A stretch of 36,040 nucleotides of DNA, taken from positions 1 through 36,040 of the forward strand of contig CAZQBV010000018.1 in the NCBI GenBank assembly GCA_964592125.1, read 5' to 3'. Below the pieces are notes generated by a model. The model ran no database searches, was not told where the DNA came from, and saw only the letters and a program-made list of their open reading frames with translations. Numbering within the stretch: position 1 is the first letter of the stretch; each line of letters opens with the position of its first letter. The DNA is from UBA5399 sp964592125 (lineage in GTDB: Bacteria > Bacillota > Clostridia > Christensenellales > Christensenellaceae). Shown piece after piece: positions 1 through 7,597 of the stretch. Both the position numbers and the translations under genes were made by a program.

Positions 1-55
1 GCGGCTATAGAAATCATTGCTTTTGCAACGATTTCTATTAGAGATTAGTATTATA
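1..55 (+). repeat. Right-end fragment of hairpin-array repeat, subtype A
   Basis: The first 55 bases are identical to positions 817-871, the right end of the complete copy at 674-869. The fragment holds the last hairpin (stem TAGAAATC/GATTTCTA) and the terminal ATTAGTAT. It is cut by the window edge. Reading outward, TTGCAA (23-28) and TAGTAT (46-51) are 17 bases apart and resemble a weak promoter pointing at the gene that follows. Confidence 0.85.
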
Positions 56-142
56 TAGTCTGGACTTGTGAAAACTGGCTGCTACATGGTAAAGTGAGAG
101 CAAAAGAACATAGCAGATGAAGCTGAAAAAGGAGCGCATAAA

Positions 143-649
143 ATGAATCAATTCAAAGAGATAACAACTGCAGAGCTAAATTTAAACGTATTTGAAGCAG
201 TGGGTAAGGACTGGATGTTGATTACCGCAGGGCAGCAGGCAAAGGTGAATACAATGACTGCTTCCTGGGGCGGCATGGGGGTAATGTGGGGCAAGGATGT
301 TGCCTTTGCAGTGATACGGCCGCAGCGCTACACCAAAGAGTTTGTGGACGCACAGGAAACATTTTCCCTTTCCCTAATGAAGGGAGACAAGCAAACACTG
401 GGCTATTTGGGCAGTGTGTCTGGACGAGATGAGGATAAAATAAGCAAAAGCAAGCTTACTGTGGCATACTGGAATGGCACACCTTACTTTGCAGAGGCGC
501 ACACGGTGCTGGTATGCAAGAAATTGTTTGTGCAGCCGTATGTAGAGCAAGCCTTTCTGGAACCTGCGCTTTGCGAGCAGTGGTACCCGGAAAAGGACTA
601 TCACACGCTGTACATTTCGGAAATTGTGCAGGTGCTGGTAAAGAAGTAA
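143..649 (+). CDS. Flavin reductase-like domain protein
   Basis: 168 residues, the usual size of a single flavin-reductase-like (split barrel, FMN-binding) domain. The central MTASWGGMGVMWGK and VIRPQRYTKEF stretches match the region where such proteins cradle FMN, and the LSLM...LGYLGSVSGRDEDK segment is typical of the anaerobe branch of the family. Members bind FMN or FAD and reduce it, or act as small FMN electron carriers; the exact reaction is not predictable. No signal peptide, so cytoplasmic. The start is backed by AAGGAG about 9 bases upstream. It stands alone, bracketed by two copies of the hairpin repeat (1-55 and 674-869). Confidence 0.8.
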   Translation: MNQFKEITTAELNLNVFEAVGKDWMLITAGQQAKVNTMTASWGGMGVMWGKDVAFAVIRPQRYTKEFVDAQETFSLSLMKGDKQTLGYLGSVSGRDEDKISKSKLTVAYWNGTPYFAEAHTVLVCKKLFVQPYVEQAFLEPALCEQWYPEKDYHTLYISEIVQVLVKK

Positions 650-673
650 AACTAATTGGGTGAACACTTTTTG

Positions 674-869
674 ATACTAATTCTTGATTAAAAACGTTAT
701 ACGTTTTTAATCCGTGCCATAGGCACGAAGCACGAAACACTTTTGTGTTTTGTGCTAAGAAAGCCGTTCAATACTGATCTTTCCAAACAGCGAGCTGTTT
801 GGATGCCGCATCATATGCGGCTATAGAAATCATTGCTTTTGCAACGATTTCTATTAGAGATTAGTATTA
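674..869 (+). repeat. Complete hairpin-array repeat, subtype A
   Basis: About 195 bases bounded by ATACTAAT (674-681) and ATTAGTAT (860-867). Inside, palindromes follow one another almost without spacers: 686-712 (11-bp stem, GATTAAAAACG arm), 714-726 (GTGCC/GGCAC), 729-756 (AGCACgAAACAC arm, TTTT loop), 785-800 (AAACAGC/GCTGTTT), 805-821 (GCCGCAT/ATGCGGC) and 824-853 (TAGAAATC/GATTTCTA with one internal mismatch). No reading frame of note. It resembles a MITE or REP-type palindromic element, but the chain of different hairpins is not one I recognise. Partial copies are at 1-55 and 35963-36040. Confidence 0.85.
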
Positions 870-949
870 TACATTAGGGTTCATACGCTGCCCTTTTGGG
901 TTTTTTCTTTTCAAAAGAGATAGGGACTTTTTTATTTCGTATCGTGCAT

Positions 950-979
950 ACCCCGCAGTCTGTGCTGCGGGGTTTTTGT
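950..979 (+). terminator. Intrinsic terminator
   Basis: Stem ACCCCGCAG / CTGCGGGGT (950-958 with 965-973) with a 6-base loop, followed by TTTTGTT. It is oriented to stop transcription coming from the flavin-reductase gene and to insulate the hydrogenase operon. Confidence 0.85.
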
Positions 980-1086
980 TGATGTTATACAAGATGCTTT
1001 AAGCATAAATGTGATGGAAATGTGATGAAAAAGCGAATTAAGCCCTTGCATAGGCAAAAAATAGTTAGTATTCAAAATCAAAGCAC

Positions 1087-1115
1087 ATAATTTCATCATA
1101 TTTATTTGTTATACT
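1087..1115 (+). promoter_or_regulatory. Probable extended -10 promoter of hydrogenase operon
   Basis: TGTTATACT gives a TG-N-TATACT extended -10 (TATACT 1110-1115). The -35 position at 17-base spacing reads ATAATT and is poor. The 14-mer TATACTAAAAAGAA recurs exactly at the promoter of the gene at 22913. The leader to the hydC start is about 70 bases. Confidence 0.5.
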
Positions 1116-1190
1116 AAAAAGAACAATTAGGAAATAACATCATATTTTGCTATACCACAATTTCACAAGAAAACTTAAGAGGAGGTCTGT

Positions 1191-1688
1191 ATGAACCAAG
1201 CAATTTTGAAAACTTTGTACACAGATACAAAGGAAGAAAAGAAATTTGAACAAATTGCCAATGTGATTGACCACTACCAGAAGGATCGCGGAAGTTTAAT
1301 TCAAATATTGCATTCTGCGCAGGAAATTTATGGGCATTTACCTATGAAGGTGCAAAAATTTATTGCGTACAATATGGATATGCCGCTTTCGGAAGTATCT
1401 GGGGTAGTAACCTTCTATTCCTTTTTTGCAACAAAACCACGGGGCGAGCATATCATTCGCGTATGCATGGGAACGGCCTGCTATGTTCGTGGGGGTAAAA
1501 AATTGGTGGAGAAGCTGGAAGAATTGCTGGAAATTGGGCTGGGGGACACCACCGATGATGGAAAATTCTCCTTGGAGGTAGCGCGCTGTATAGGTGCTTG
1601 TGGGCTGGCGCCTGCCATTATGATAGATCAAAAGGTATACAGGCAGGTGAACCCAAATAAACTGGAAGAAATACTTTCCAAGTACTAA
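1191..1688 (+). CDS. hydC: [FeFe] hydrogenase subunit, NuoE/HydC-like [2Fe-2S] protein
   Basis: 165 residues, normal for the NuoE/HydC family (thioredoxin-like [2Fe-2S] ferredoxin). An N-terminal helical part (about 15-75) precedes the thioredoxin-like fold. The cluster ligands are C92 and C97 (CMGTAC) and C133 and C137 (CIGAC), the family C-x4-C ... C-x3-C spacing. In trimeric bifurcating hydrogenases this subunit passes electrons between the flavin subunit and HydA. The start is fixed by GAGGAGG about 7 bases upstream. It is the first gene of a hydC-hydB-hydA operon; the next start is 17 bases past its stop and has its own AAGGAGGG. Confidence 0.93.
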   Translation: MNQAILKTLYTDTKEEKKFEQIANVIDHYQKDRGSLIQILHSAQEIYGHLPMKVQKFIAYNMDMPLSEVSGVVTFYSFFATKPRGEHIIRVCMGTACYVRGGKKLVEKLEELLEIGLGDTTDDGKFSLEVARCIGACGLAPAIMIDQKVYRQVNPNKLEEILSKY

Positions 1689-1705
1689 GAAAGGAGGGAA
1701 CAGCA

Positions 1706-4700
1706 ATGTATAAGGAAACCATAAAATCTGCAAAAAAATTGCAGGAGATAAAGGAAGAATACCTGAAAAAAGAACAGCAGTACAACAATAGCATACTGGT
1801 TTGCGGCGGTGCGGGGTGCGTATCTTCGGATTGCGCGGCGGTGCAAGAAGCGCTGCGGGATGAAATAAAAAAGAGTGGTATTGATAAAAAAATAAATATT
1901 ATAGAAACGGGATGTATGGGCATATGTGCTGCAGGCCCTATGCTGCTGATAGAACCTGAAAGAATTTTTTATACAAAACTGACACCAGAAAAAACACGAG
2001 AAATTGTAAAAAAACATCTGCGGGATGGAGAGGTACTAGAAGAATATACCTTCTACGATGAATCCCTTCACAAGCATATACCCAACATTGATGATATAGA
2101 GTTTTTTAAATCTCAGCTGAAGATTGTGCTGGAAAATTGCGGTAGCATAGAGTATAGCGATATAAAAGCCTATATAGCACGGGATGGATATATGGCAGCA
2201 GCAGAGGCCATTGGGCAAAAATCGCCAGAGTGGGTTATTCAGGAAGTGGAAAAATCTGGATTGCGCGGGCGTGGTGGTGCGGGCTTCCCAACGGCGGTGA
2301 AGCTGAAAACGGGGCACGACCAACCCGGCAAACAAAAATATATGGTGTGCAATGCGGATGAAGGCGATCCTGGCGCATTTATGGACAGAAGCATTGTGGA
2401 GGGCGACCCCCACGCGGTGATAGAGGGTATGATACTTTCGGCCTACGCAATTGGCGCAAACCAAGGCTATGTATACATTCGTGCGGAATACCCCATTGCT
2501 GTGGAGAGATTGAGCGAAGCAATACAGCAGGCGCGTGCCTGCGGCTTGCTGGGGAATAATTTGTTTGACACGGACTATCACTTTGATTTGGATATACGCA
2601 TTGGCGCGGGAGCCTTTGTGTGTGGGGAAGAAACGGCGCTGCTTGCCTCTATAGAGGGAAAACGGGGAGAGCCCAAGCAAAAACCACCCTTTCCATTCCA
2701 AAAGGGCTTGCATGGTTGCCCTACCATAATAAACAATGTGGAAACACTGGCCAATATTCCTAAAATTGTGCGAAAAGGCGGCGAATGGTACGCAGGATTT
2801 GGTGTGAAAAATGCACCGGGAACCAAAGTGTTTGCACTGGCGGGGGATGTGGTGAATGCAGGCATTATAGAAGTGCCCATAGGCACCTCTATTGGTGATA
2901 TTATTTTTAAAATAGGCGGTGGCCTGCCGGGGGACAAGAAATTCAAAGCCGTGCAAATTGGCGGCCCCTCCGGCGGATGCATTACCAAAGAAAATTTGAA
3001 TGTACCTACCGATTACGAGTCGCTAGACAAGCTGGGCGCCATTATGGGATCGGGCGGCATGGTGGTGATGAATGAGGACACCTGCATGGTGGATACGGCA
3101 CGTTTCTTTTTGGATTTTATACGTGACGAAAGCTGTGGGCAGTGTGCCGCTTGCCGAATTGGCCCCATGCGCATGCTGGAAATACTACAGCGCATTACCG
3201 AGGGAAAAGGCAAACAGGGCGATATAGAGCTGCTGGTGGATATAGGGCAAACCATAAAACAAACGGCTATGTGCGGGCTGGGGCAAACAGCGGCAAACCC
3301 ATTGCTTTCCACCATAGAGCATTTTAGGGATGAATATGAAGAACATATTTACCAGAAATATTGCCGTGCAGGCGTTTGTTCGGAGTTGTTTATTTCCCCT
3401 TGTGAGAATACTTGCCCAGCGGGTGTGAATGTGCCTGGCTATATTTCGCTGATGGCGGCAGGCAGGTTTACCGATGCCTACAATCTGGTGATGTTGGAAA
3501 ATCCATTCCCCGCAGTGTGTGGCAGAATTTGCACACGACCCTGTGAGGCCAAATGTAGACGGAATACGGTGGATGAGGCGGTTTCCATACGAAACTTAAA
3601 GCGTTTTGCGGCAGACTATGCTTTCAAACATGAAAAACCCTATACCATGAAGCTGAGCTTTCCCAAAAATGGGAAGAAAGTTTGCGTGATTGGTGCGGGG
3701 GCATCTGGCCTTACCTGTGCCTATTATTTGACACGCATAGGTTACGAGGTGGATGTGCTGGAAGCGGAAAATCATGCGGGCGGGGTGTTGGCCTTTGGCG
3801 TGCCGGGCTACAGATTGCCCAAGGATGTGCTGCAGCATGAAATAGAGCTGATAGAACAATCGGGTGTGCACATTATATACAATAAAACAGTGGGTAAAAA
3901 TGTAGAGTTTAAACAACTGAGAAATTTTTATGATGCAATTTATGTGGCTACTGGAACGCAATTTGCACAAAAAGTGGATATACCTGGCGAGGATTTGGAA
4001 GGCGTGATACCCGGCATAGATTTCTTGAAAGATGTGTACCGCAAAAAGATCACTTCGTTGGAAGGCACGGTGGCCGTGATAGGGGGCGGAAACACAGCGA
4101 TAGATTCTGCACGCACGGCAATACGGCTGGGCGCAAACAGGGTGGTGGTGCTGTATCGGCGCACCATAGACGCCATGCCCGCCTACCGCGAGGAAGTGCT
4201 GGAAGCGATAGAGGAAGGCGTAGAAATTATGGAGCTGGTATCTCCCACAAAATTCATTGGAGATTACTTGCATAGATTGACAGGCGTGGAATGCAGCCGC
4301 AGGAAAATGAGCAATTTTGATAGCTCTGGCCGTCGCAAAACTGTGCAGATAACAGATAGCTCATTTGTGCTAGAGGTAGATACAGTGATTCCTGCAGTAA
4401 GCCAGTATGCTGATCTGCCATTTGCCAGCAGTTCGGAAATTGGTGTAACTCGCTGGGGAACGTTTGTGATAGACCGTGATAGCATGATGACCACAACGGA
4501 GGGCGTGTTTGCGGGTGGCGATGTGGCCCGAGGCCCGGATGAAGTGATTTGGGCAATTGCGGATGGAAAAAAAGCTGCATCCTCTATAGATGTGTACCTA
4601 GGCGGCGATGGCGTGTTAAACAAGGGAGAGGATATAGACATACCAGATATGTACGACAGCGATGAACTGGTATCTCATGGGCAGTTTGAAATGGAGATGC

Positions 4701-4807
4701 TGGAGCCGGAGGAGCGTTGTAACAACTTTGACGAAGTGGTGCTGGGCTTCCACAAGATAGATGCCATAGCAGAAGCAATGCGCTGCTTGCACTGCGATAG
4801 GAGGTAG
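1706..4807 (+). CDS. hydB: NuoF/HydB-like NADH subunit fused to GltD/NfnB-like NAD(P)H flavoprotein
   Basis: 1033 residues, against about 600 for ordinary HydB. Domains in order: thioredoxin-like [2Fe-2S] domain (C33, C38, C70, C74); NuoF core with FMN/NADH loop GLRGRGGAGFP (185-195); N3-type [4Fe-4S] ligands C477, C480, C483 and C523; then, in place of HydB's usual two-cluster ferredoxin tail, a GltD-like module. That module has N-terminal Cys (C566, C570, C605, C609, C613, C617), an FAD Rossmann motif GAGASG (663-668), a second nucleotide motif VIGGGNTAID (791-800) followed by YRR (817-819), which in GltD/NfnB relatives binds NADPH, and a C-terminal RCLHC. The protein should therefore hold two pyridine-nucleotide sites. 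Known relatives split this over separate subunits (HydB; NfnB/StnC). That it works with the adjacent HydA is inferred from the operon. NADPH preference is an inference from the arginines. Confidence 0.88.
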   Translation: MYKETIKSAKKLQEIKEEYLKKEQQYNNSILVCGGAGCVSSDCAAVQEALRDEIKKSGIDKKINIIETGCMGICAAGPMLLIEPERIFYTKLTPEKTREIVKKHLRDGEVLEEYTFYDESLHKHIPNIDDIEFFKSQLKIVLENCGSIEYSDIKAYIARDGYMAAAEAIGQKSPEWVIQEVEKSGLRGRGGAGFPTAVKLKTGHDQPGKQKYMVCNADEGDPGAFMDRSIVEGDPHAVIEGMILSAYAIGANQGYVYIRAEYPIAVERLSEAIQQARACGLLGNNLFDTDYHFDLDIRIGAGAFVCGEETALLASIEGKRGEPKQKPPFPFQKGLHGCPTIINNVETLANIPKIVRKGGEWYAGFGVKNAPGTKVFALAGDVVNAGIIEVPIGTSIGDIIFKIGGGLPGDKKFKAVQIGGPSGGCITKENLNVPTDYESLDKLGAIMGSGGMVVMNEDTCMVDTARFFLDFIRDESCGQCAACRIGPMRMLEILQRITEGKGKQGDIELLVDIGQTIKQTAMCGLGQTAANPLLSTIEHFRDEYEEHIYQKYCRAGVCSELFISPCENTCPAGVNVPGYISLMAAGRFTDAYNLVMLENPFPAVCGRICTRPCEAKCRRNTVDEAVSIRNLKRFAADYAFKHEKPYTMKLSFPKNGKKVCVIGAGASGLTCAYYLTRIGYEVDVLEAENHAGGVLAFGVPGYRLPKDVLQHEIELIEQSGVHIIYNKTVGKNVEFKQLRNFYDAIYVATGTQFAQKVDIPGEDLEGVIPGIDFLKDVYRKKITSLEGTVAVIGGGNTAIDSARTAIRLGANRVVVLYRRTIDAMPAYREEVLEAIEEGVEIMELVSPTKFIGDYLHRLTGVECSRRKMSNFDSSGRRKTVQITDSSFVLEVDTVIPAVSQYADLPFASSSEIGVTRWGTFVIDRDSMMTTTEGVFAGGDVARGPDEVIWAIADGKKAASSIDVYLGGDGVLNKGEDIDIPDMYDSDELVSHGQFEMEMLEPEERCNNFDEVVLGFHKIDAIAEAMRCLHCDRR

Positions 4808-4811
4808 AGTA

Positions 4812-6797
4812 ATGGTAAACTTGATGATAAACAATAAGCCAGTTTCCGTACCGCAGGGAACCACCATTTTGGAAGCGGCAAAGCGTGTGGGTATTAACAT
4901 ACCCAGCATTTGCTATATGCAGGGTGTGCATGCGGCGGGTGCCTGCCGTATGTGCTCGGTAGAGGTGGAGGGCGCAAAGTCGCTGATGGCCTCTTGCATT
5001 ACCGAAGCAAAGGAGCATATGGTGGTATACACAAACTCTACACGGGTGCAAAAGGCACGAAAAATGTTGTATCAACTGTTACTGTCCGACCACTCCAAAG
5101 ACTGCCTTGCCTGCAGCCGAAACCAGACCTGTGAGCTGCAAAAGATGGGAGAGCAACTGGTGGAGGACAAAACAATTTTTGATACCAACAGCGCACGAAA
5201 CGTGCAGGATGTGTCGCCTTCCATTACTCGGGATTTAAGCAAATGCATACTGTGCCGCCGTTGCGTTACGGAGTGCAACAATGTGCAGGGGGTGGGTGTG
5301 CTTTCCCCGCAGCACAGGGGGTTTGATGCTGTGATTGCCCCCGCTATGGATATTCCTATCGAACATGCAGACTGCACCTATTGCGGGCAGTGTACCATTG
5401 TTTGCCCGGTGGGGGCTCTGCATGAAACAGATTCCATTCACAAGGTTTGGGATGCAATTAACGACCCATACACGCGTGTGGTAATGCAGGCCGCACCTGC
5501 TGTGCGCGTGGCATTGGGGGAGATGTTTGGAATGCCGGCAGGAACAAGTGTTACAGGAAAGATGGCTGCGGCCATGCGTGCAATTGGCTCGGACGATGTG
5601 TTTGATACGGACTGGGCTGCAGACCTGACCATTATGGAAGAGGGCACAGAATTCCTAAACAGGGTGATGGCTTTTGTGCAAGGTAAAAAAGCAGTGCTTC
5701 CCATGATTACCAGTTGTTCGCCCGGGTGGATTAAGTATATGGAGCACTATTATCCAGAGCTTACACCTCATCTGTCTACCTGCAAATCGCCACATATGAT
5801 GCTGGGCGCAATGGCAAAAACCTACTTTGCACAAAAGCTGAACATAGATCCGCAGCAGCTTTTTGTGGTTTCTGTGATGCCGTGCACGGCTAAAAAATTT
5901 GAAATTACTCGTGAAGAGATGTTCAACAATGGCTTGGCAAATGTGGATGCCGTAATTACCACACGAGAGCTGGGACGCATGATAAAGCAATGGGGCATTA
6001 ACTTTACAGAGTTGGAAGATGAAAAGTTTGACGAGCCACTGGGGCTTTCTACAGGTGCTGCAGATATATTTGGCCTAACCGGGGGTGTGATGGAGGCAGC
6101 ATTGCGCACGGTGTATGCCATTGTTTGTGGGCGAAACCTGCCTTTTGAAAACCTGCATGTAACACCCATTGTGGGGCTGAAGCAAATAAAAGAGGCCGCA
6201 CTGGTGCTGGAAGATGTATTGCCCGAATACAAGCAGTTGGAAGGGCTGGAAGTGAAAATAGCTGTAACCAGCGGACTTGCAGGGGCAAAGATACTGATGG
6301 AGCAATTGATGGACGGCAAATGCCCATATCACTTTATAGAGGTGATGGGTTGCCCAGGTGGCTGCATTACCGGTGGTGGCCAGCCACGTAGCGAGGATGC
6401 AAAAGTACGTGAAAAACGACAGATGGCGCTGTATACAGAGGATGAATCCAAAGAGCTGCGCATGTCACACGAGAACCCATCCATACAGGCTATTTACGAA
6501 GACTTCTTAGGGAGGCCGGGAGGCAAGCTTTCTCACGAATTGCTGCACACCCGCTATGTAAAGCGTGGCGATTGGGGTGCGGTGATGCTGGAGGCAGAGG
6601 AAGAAGCTCGGAAAAAAGCACAGAAAAACAAGGACAAGAGTCTTCCAAAATCCCATCAGAAAATGGAGATGGAGCAGGTGCGGCTGAATGGGCTAGAGGA
6701 AGAAAACGAGAAGTTGCGAGATGAAATATCTGATATACGCGAAACGGTAGAGATTTATAAACAAGTGCTCTCGGACTACAAGAAAAAGGAAGATTGA
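4812..6797 (+). CDS. hydA: [FeFe] hydrogenase catalytic subunit HydA with coiled-coil tail
   Basis: 661 residues. N-terminal [2Fe-2S] ferredoxin (C34, C45, C48, C62); His-Cys cluster (H94, C98, C101, C107); two [4Fe-4S] clusters (C145/148/151/155 and C188/191/194/198); H-cluster domain with TSCSPGW (300-306, C302), MPC (C358) and MGCPGGC (C514, C518). It should reduce protons or oxidise H2, taking electrons from the NuoF-like partner. Residues about 595-661 are highly charged and form a predicted coiled coil (heptad-like around 620-655) not found in standard HydA. The first L1 loop has Ser where monomeric clostridial enzymes have a second Cys. The start has AGGAGG overlapping the end of the preceding gene, 4 bases away, implying coupled translation. 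Confidence 0.95.
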   Translation: MVNLMINNKPVSVPQGTTILEAAKRVGINIPSICYMQGVHAAGACRMCSVEVEGAKSLMASCITEAKEHMVVYTNSTRVQKARKMLYQLLLSDHSKDCLACSRNQTCELQKMGEQLVEDKTIFDTNSARNVQDVSPSITRDLSKCILCRRCVTECNNVQGVGVLSPQHRGFDAVIAPAMDIPIEHADCTYCGQCTIVCPVGALHETDSIHKVWDAINDPYTRVVMQAAPAVRVALGEMFGMPAGTSVTGKMAAAMRAIGSDDVFDTDWAADLTIMEEGTEFLNRVMAFVQGKKAVLPMITSCSPGWIKYMEHYYPELTPHLSTCKSPHMMLGAMAKTYFAQKLNIDPQQLFVVSVMPCTAKKFEITREEMFNNGLANVDAVITTRELGRMIKQWGINFTELEDEKFDEPLGLSTGAADIFGLTGGVMEAALRTVYAIVCGRNLPFENLHVTPIVGLKQIKEAALVLEDVLPEYKQLEGLEVKIAVTSGLAGAKILMEQLMDGKCPYHFIEVMGCPGGCITGGGQPRSEDAKVREKRQMALYTEDESKELRMSHENPSIQAIYEDFLGRPGGKLSHELLHTRYVKRGDWGAVMLEAEEEARKKAQKNKDKSLPKSHQKMEMEQVRLNGLEEENEKLRDEISDIRETVEIYKQVLSDYKKKED

Positions 6798-6812
6798 ACA
6801 AAGCTGATCTAC

Positions 6813-6846
6813 AAAAAGCCTCTCATTCCAGTTGGGAGGCTTTTGT
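6813..6846 (+). terminator. Intrinsic terminator of hydrogenase operon
   Basis: AAAAGCCTC arm pairing with GAGGCTTTT, 12-base loop, then TTTTGTATTTT. It begins about 20 bases after the hydA stop codon. Confidence 0.85.
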
Positions 6847-6863
6847 ATTTTCTGGAGAAGCGC

Positions 6864-6892
6864 TTGACGCAGTAACGTTTGTTATATATACT
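6864..6892 (+). promoter_or_regulatory. Promoter of TetR-family gene
   Basis: TTGACG (6864-6869), 17-base spacer, TATACT (6887-6892). A close sequence twin of the promoter at 34322-34350: both share TTGACGCA at the -35 and TATACTGAAA at the -10. Confidence 0.8.
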
Positions 6893-6921
6893 GAAAAATA
6901 GTATAGGGGAGGGTTTTGTAT

Positions 6922-7527
6922 ATGGATATGAAAAAGAAACTGCAAAATACGGCACTGAAATTGTTCTCTGCAAAGGGATATAGCGCGGTGTCGGTAAGGG
7001 ATATCACAAAGGCCATAGGCCGGCGGGAAACCTGCCTGTATAACTATTTTAGAAATAAGCAGGCACTGATGGACAGCCTGGCGGCAGACTATGCAGAACA
7101 GGCCGGAAAGGCAATTAAAAGCCTGCGCAGTGGGCTGAAACAGATGCCGGAAGTAAACCGCGCAACCTTTCTTCATTTAACGGAAAGCCTTATTCTGGAG
7201 TACCTAACAGAGGCATCGCTGCTAAAGTTTACTCGCGTAATGATGATAGAGCAAAGCAACAGTGAAGAAATACGCAAAATGTATACAAATTATCTATATA
7301 TCATTCCATTGATCTACCTAGGCGAGCTTTTCACTAAAGCGAAAAAACCAGAGGGCACAGTGGCGGACAGTGTGGATTTCCTTTCCACCAGCTTTTATGG
7401 TTTGATGTTGCTGTATTTTCAAAAACATATGCTGAGCGGAAATGATTCGAAAGCAGCACGCGCTGCATTTCTACAGGAACTAACACCGCATATTCAGGAA
7501 TTTGCTGCACTGTATATTGCCAGCTAG
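6922..7527 (+). CDS. TetR/AcrR-family transcriptional regulator
   Basis: 201 residues from the ATG chosen here; the frame is open from a TTG at 6916, but GGGGAGGG (6906-6913) is better spaced (8 bases) for 6922. The N-terminal helix-turn-helix is typical of the family: LQNTALKLFSAKGYSAVSVRDI, then the recognition helix region with YNYFRNKQAL. The C-terminal ligand domain (about 60-200) is helical and divergent, so the inducer cannot be guessed. It lies directly downstream of the hydrogenase operon but is separated by a terminator and has its own strong promoter, so it may regulate itself or a distant target. Two TATA-containing stretches overlap the promoter and could serve as operator, but I see no clear palindrome. 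Confidence 0.88.
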   Translation: MDMKKKLQNTALKLFSAKGYSAVSVRDITKAIGRRETCLYNYFRNKQALMDSLAADYAEQAGKAIKSLRSGLKQMPEVNRATFLHLTESLILEYLTEASLLKFTRVMMIEQSNSEEIRKMYTNYLYIIPLIYLGELFTKAKKPEGTVADSVDFLSTSFYGLMLLYFQKHMLSGNDSKAARAAFLQELTPHIQEFAALYIAS

Positions 7528-7571
7528 CGTGTACAATGCAGTATGAAAATAAGGGATTGAAGAAACTGCAA

Positions 7572-7597
7572 CCAGCCGTAACTATTGTTACGGCTGG
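7572..7597. terminator. Hairpin between convergent genes
   Basis: Perfect 11-bp stem CCAGCCGTAAC / GTTACGGCTGG with a TATT loop. It sits between the TetR gene and the convergent HD gene and overlaps the stop codon of the latter. There is no long T tract on either strand, so termination would be modest. Confidence 0.55.

Larger units (their letters stand above)
650..1190. other. Intergenic region with repeat, terminator and hydrogenase promoter
   Basis: This 541-base gap holds no convincing gene. From left to right it contains the complete subtype A hairpin repeat (674-869), a T-rich stretch, a strong intrinsic terminator (950-979), an AT-rich stretch and the probable extended -10 promoter of the hydrogenase operon (TATACT at 1110-1115). 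The terminator lies about 300 bases past the flavin-reductase stop codon. The repeat may therefore have been inserted between that gene and its own terminator. Confidence 0.7.

Noticed and set aside
674..869. CRISPR array or integron attC site
   Set aside because: The palindromes differ from each other and are not separated by unique spacers; no cas or integrase gene is present and no attC core sites are visible.
2036..2956. 306-codon minus-strand frame inside the NuoF-like gene
   Set aside because: Antisense shadow of a strongly conserved domain; no ribosome site and no recognisable family.
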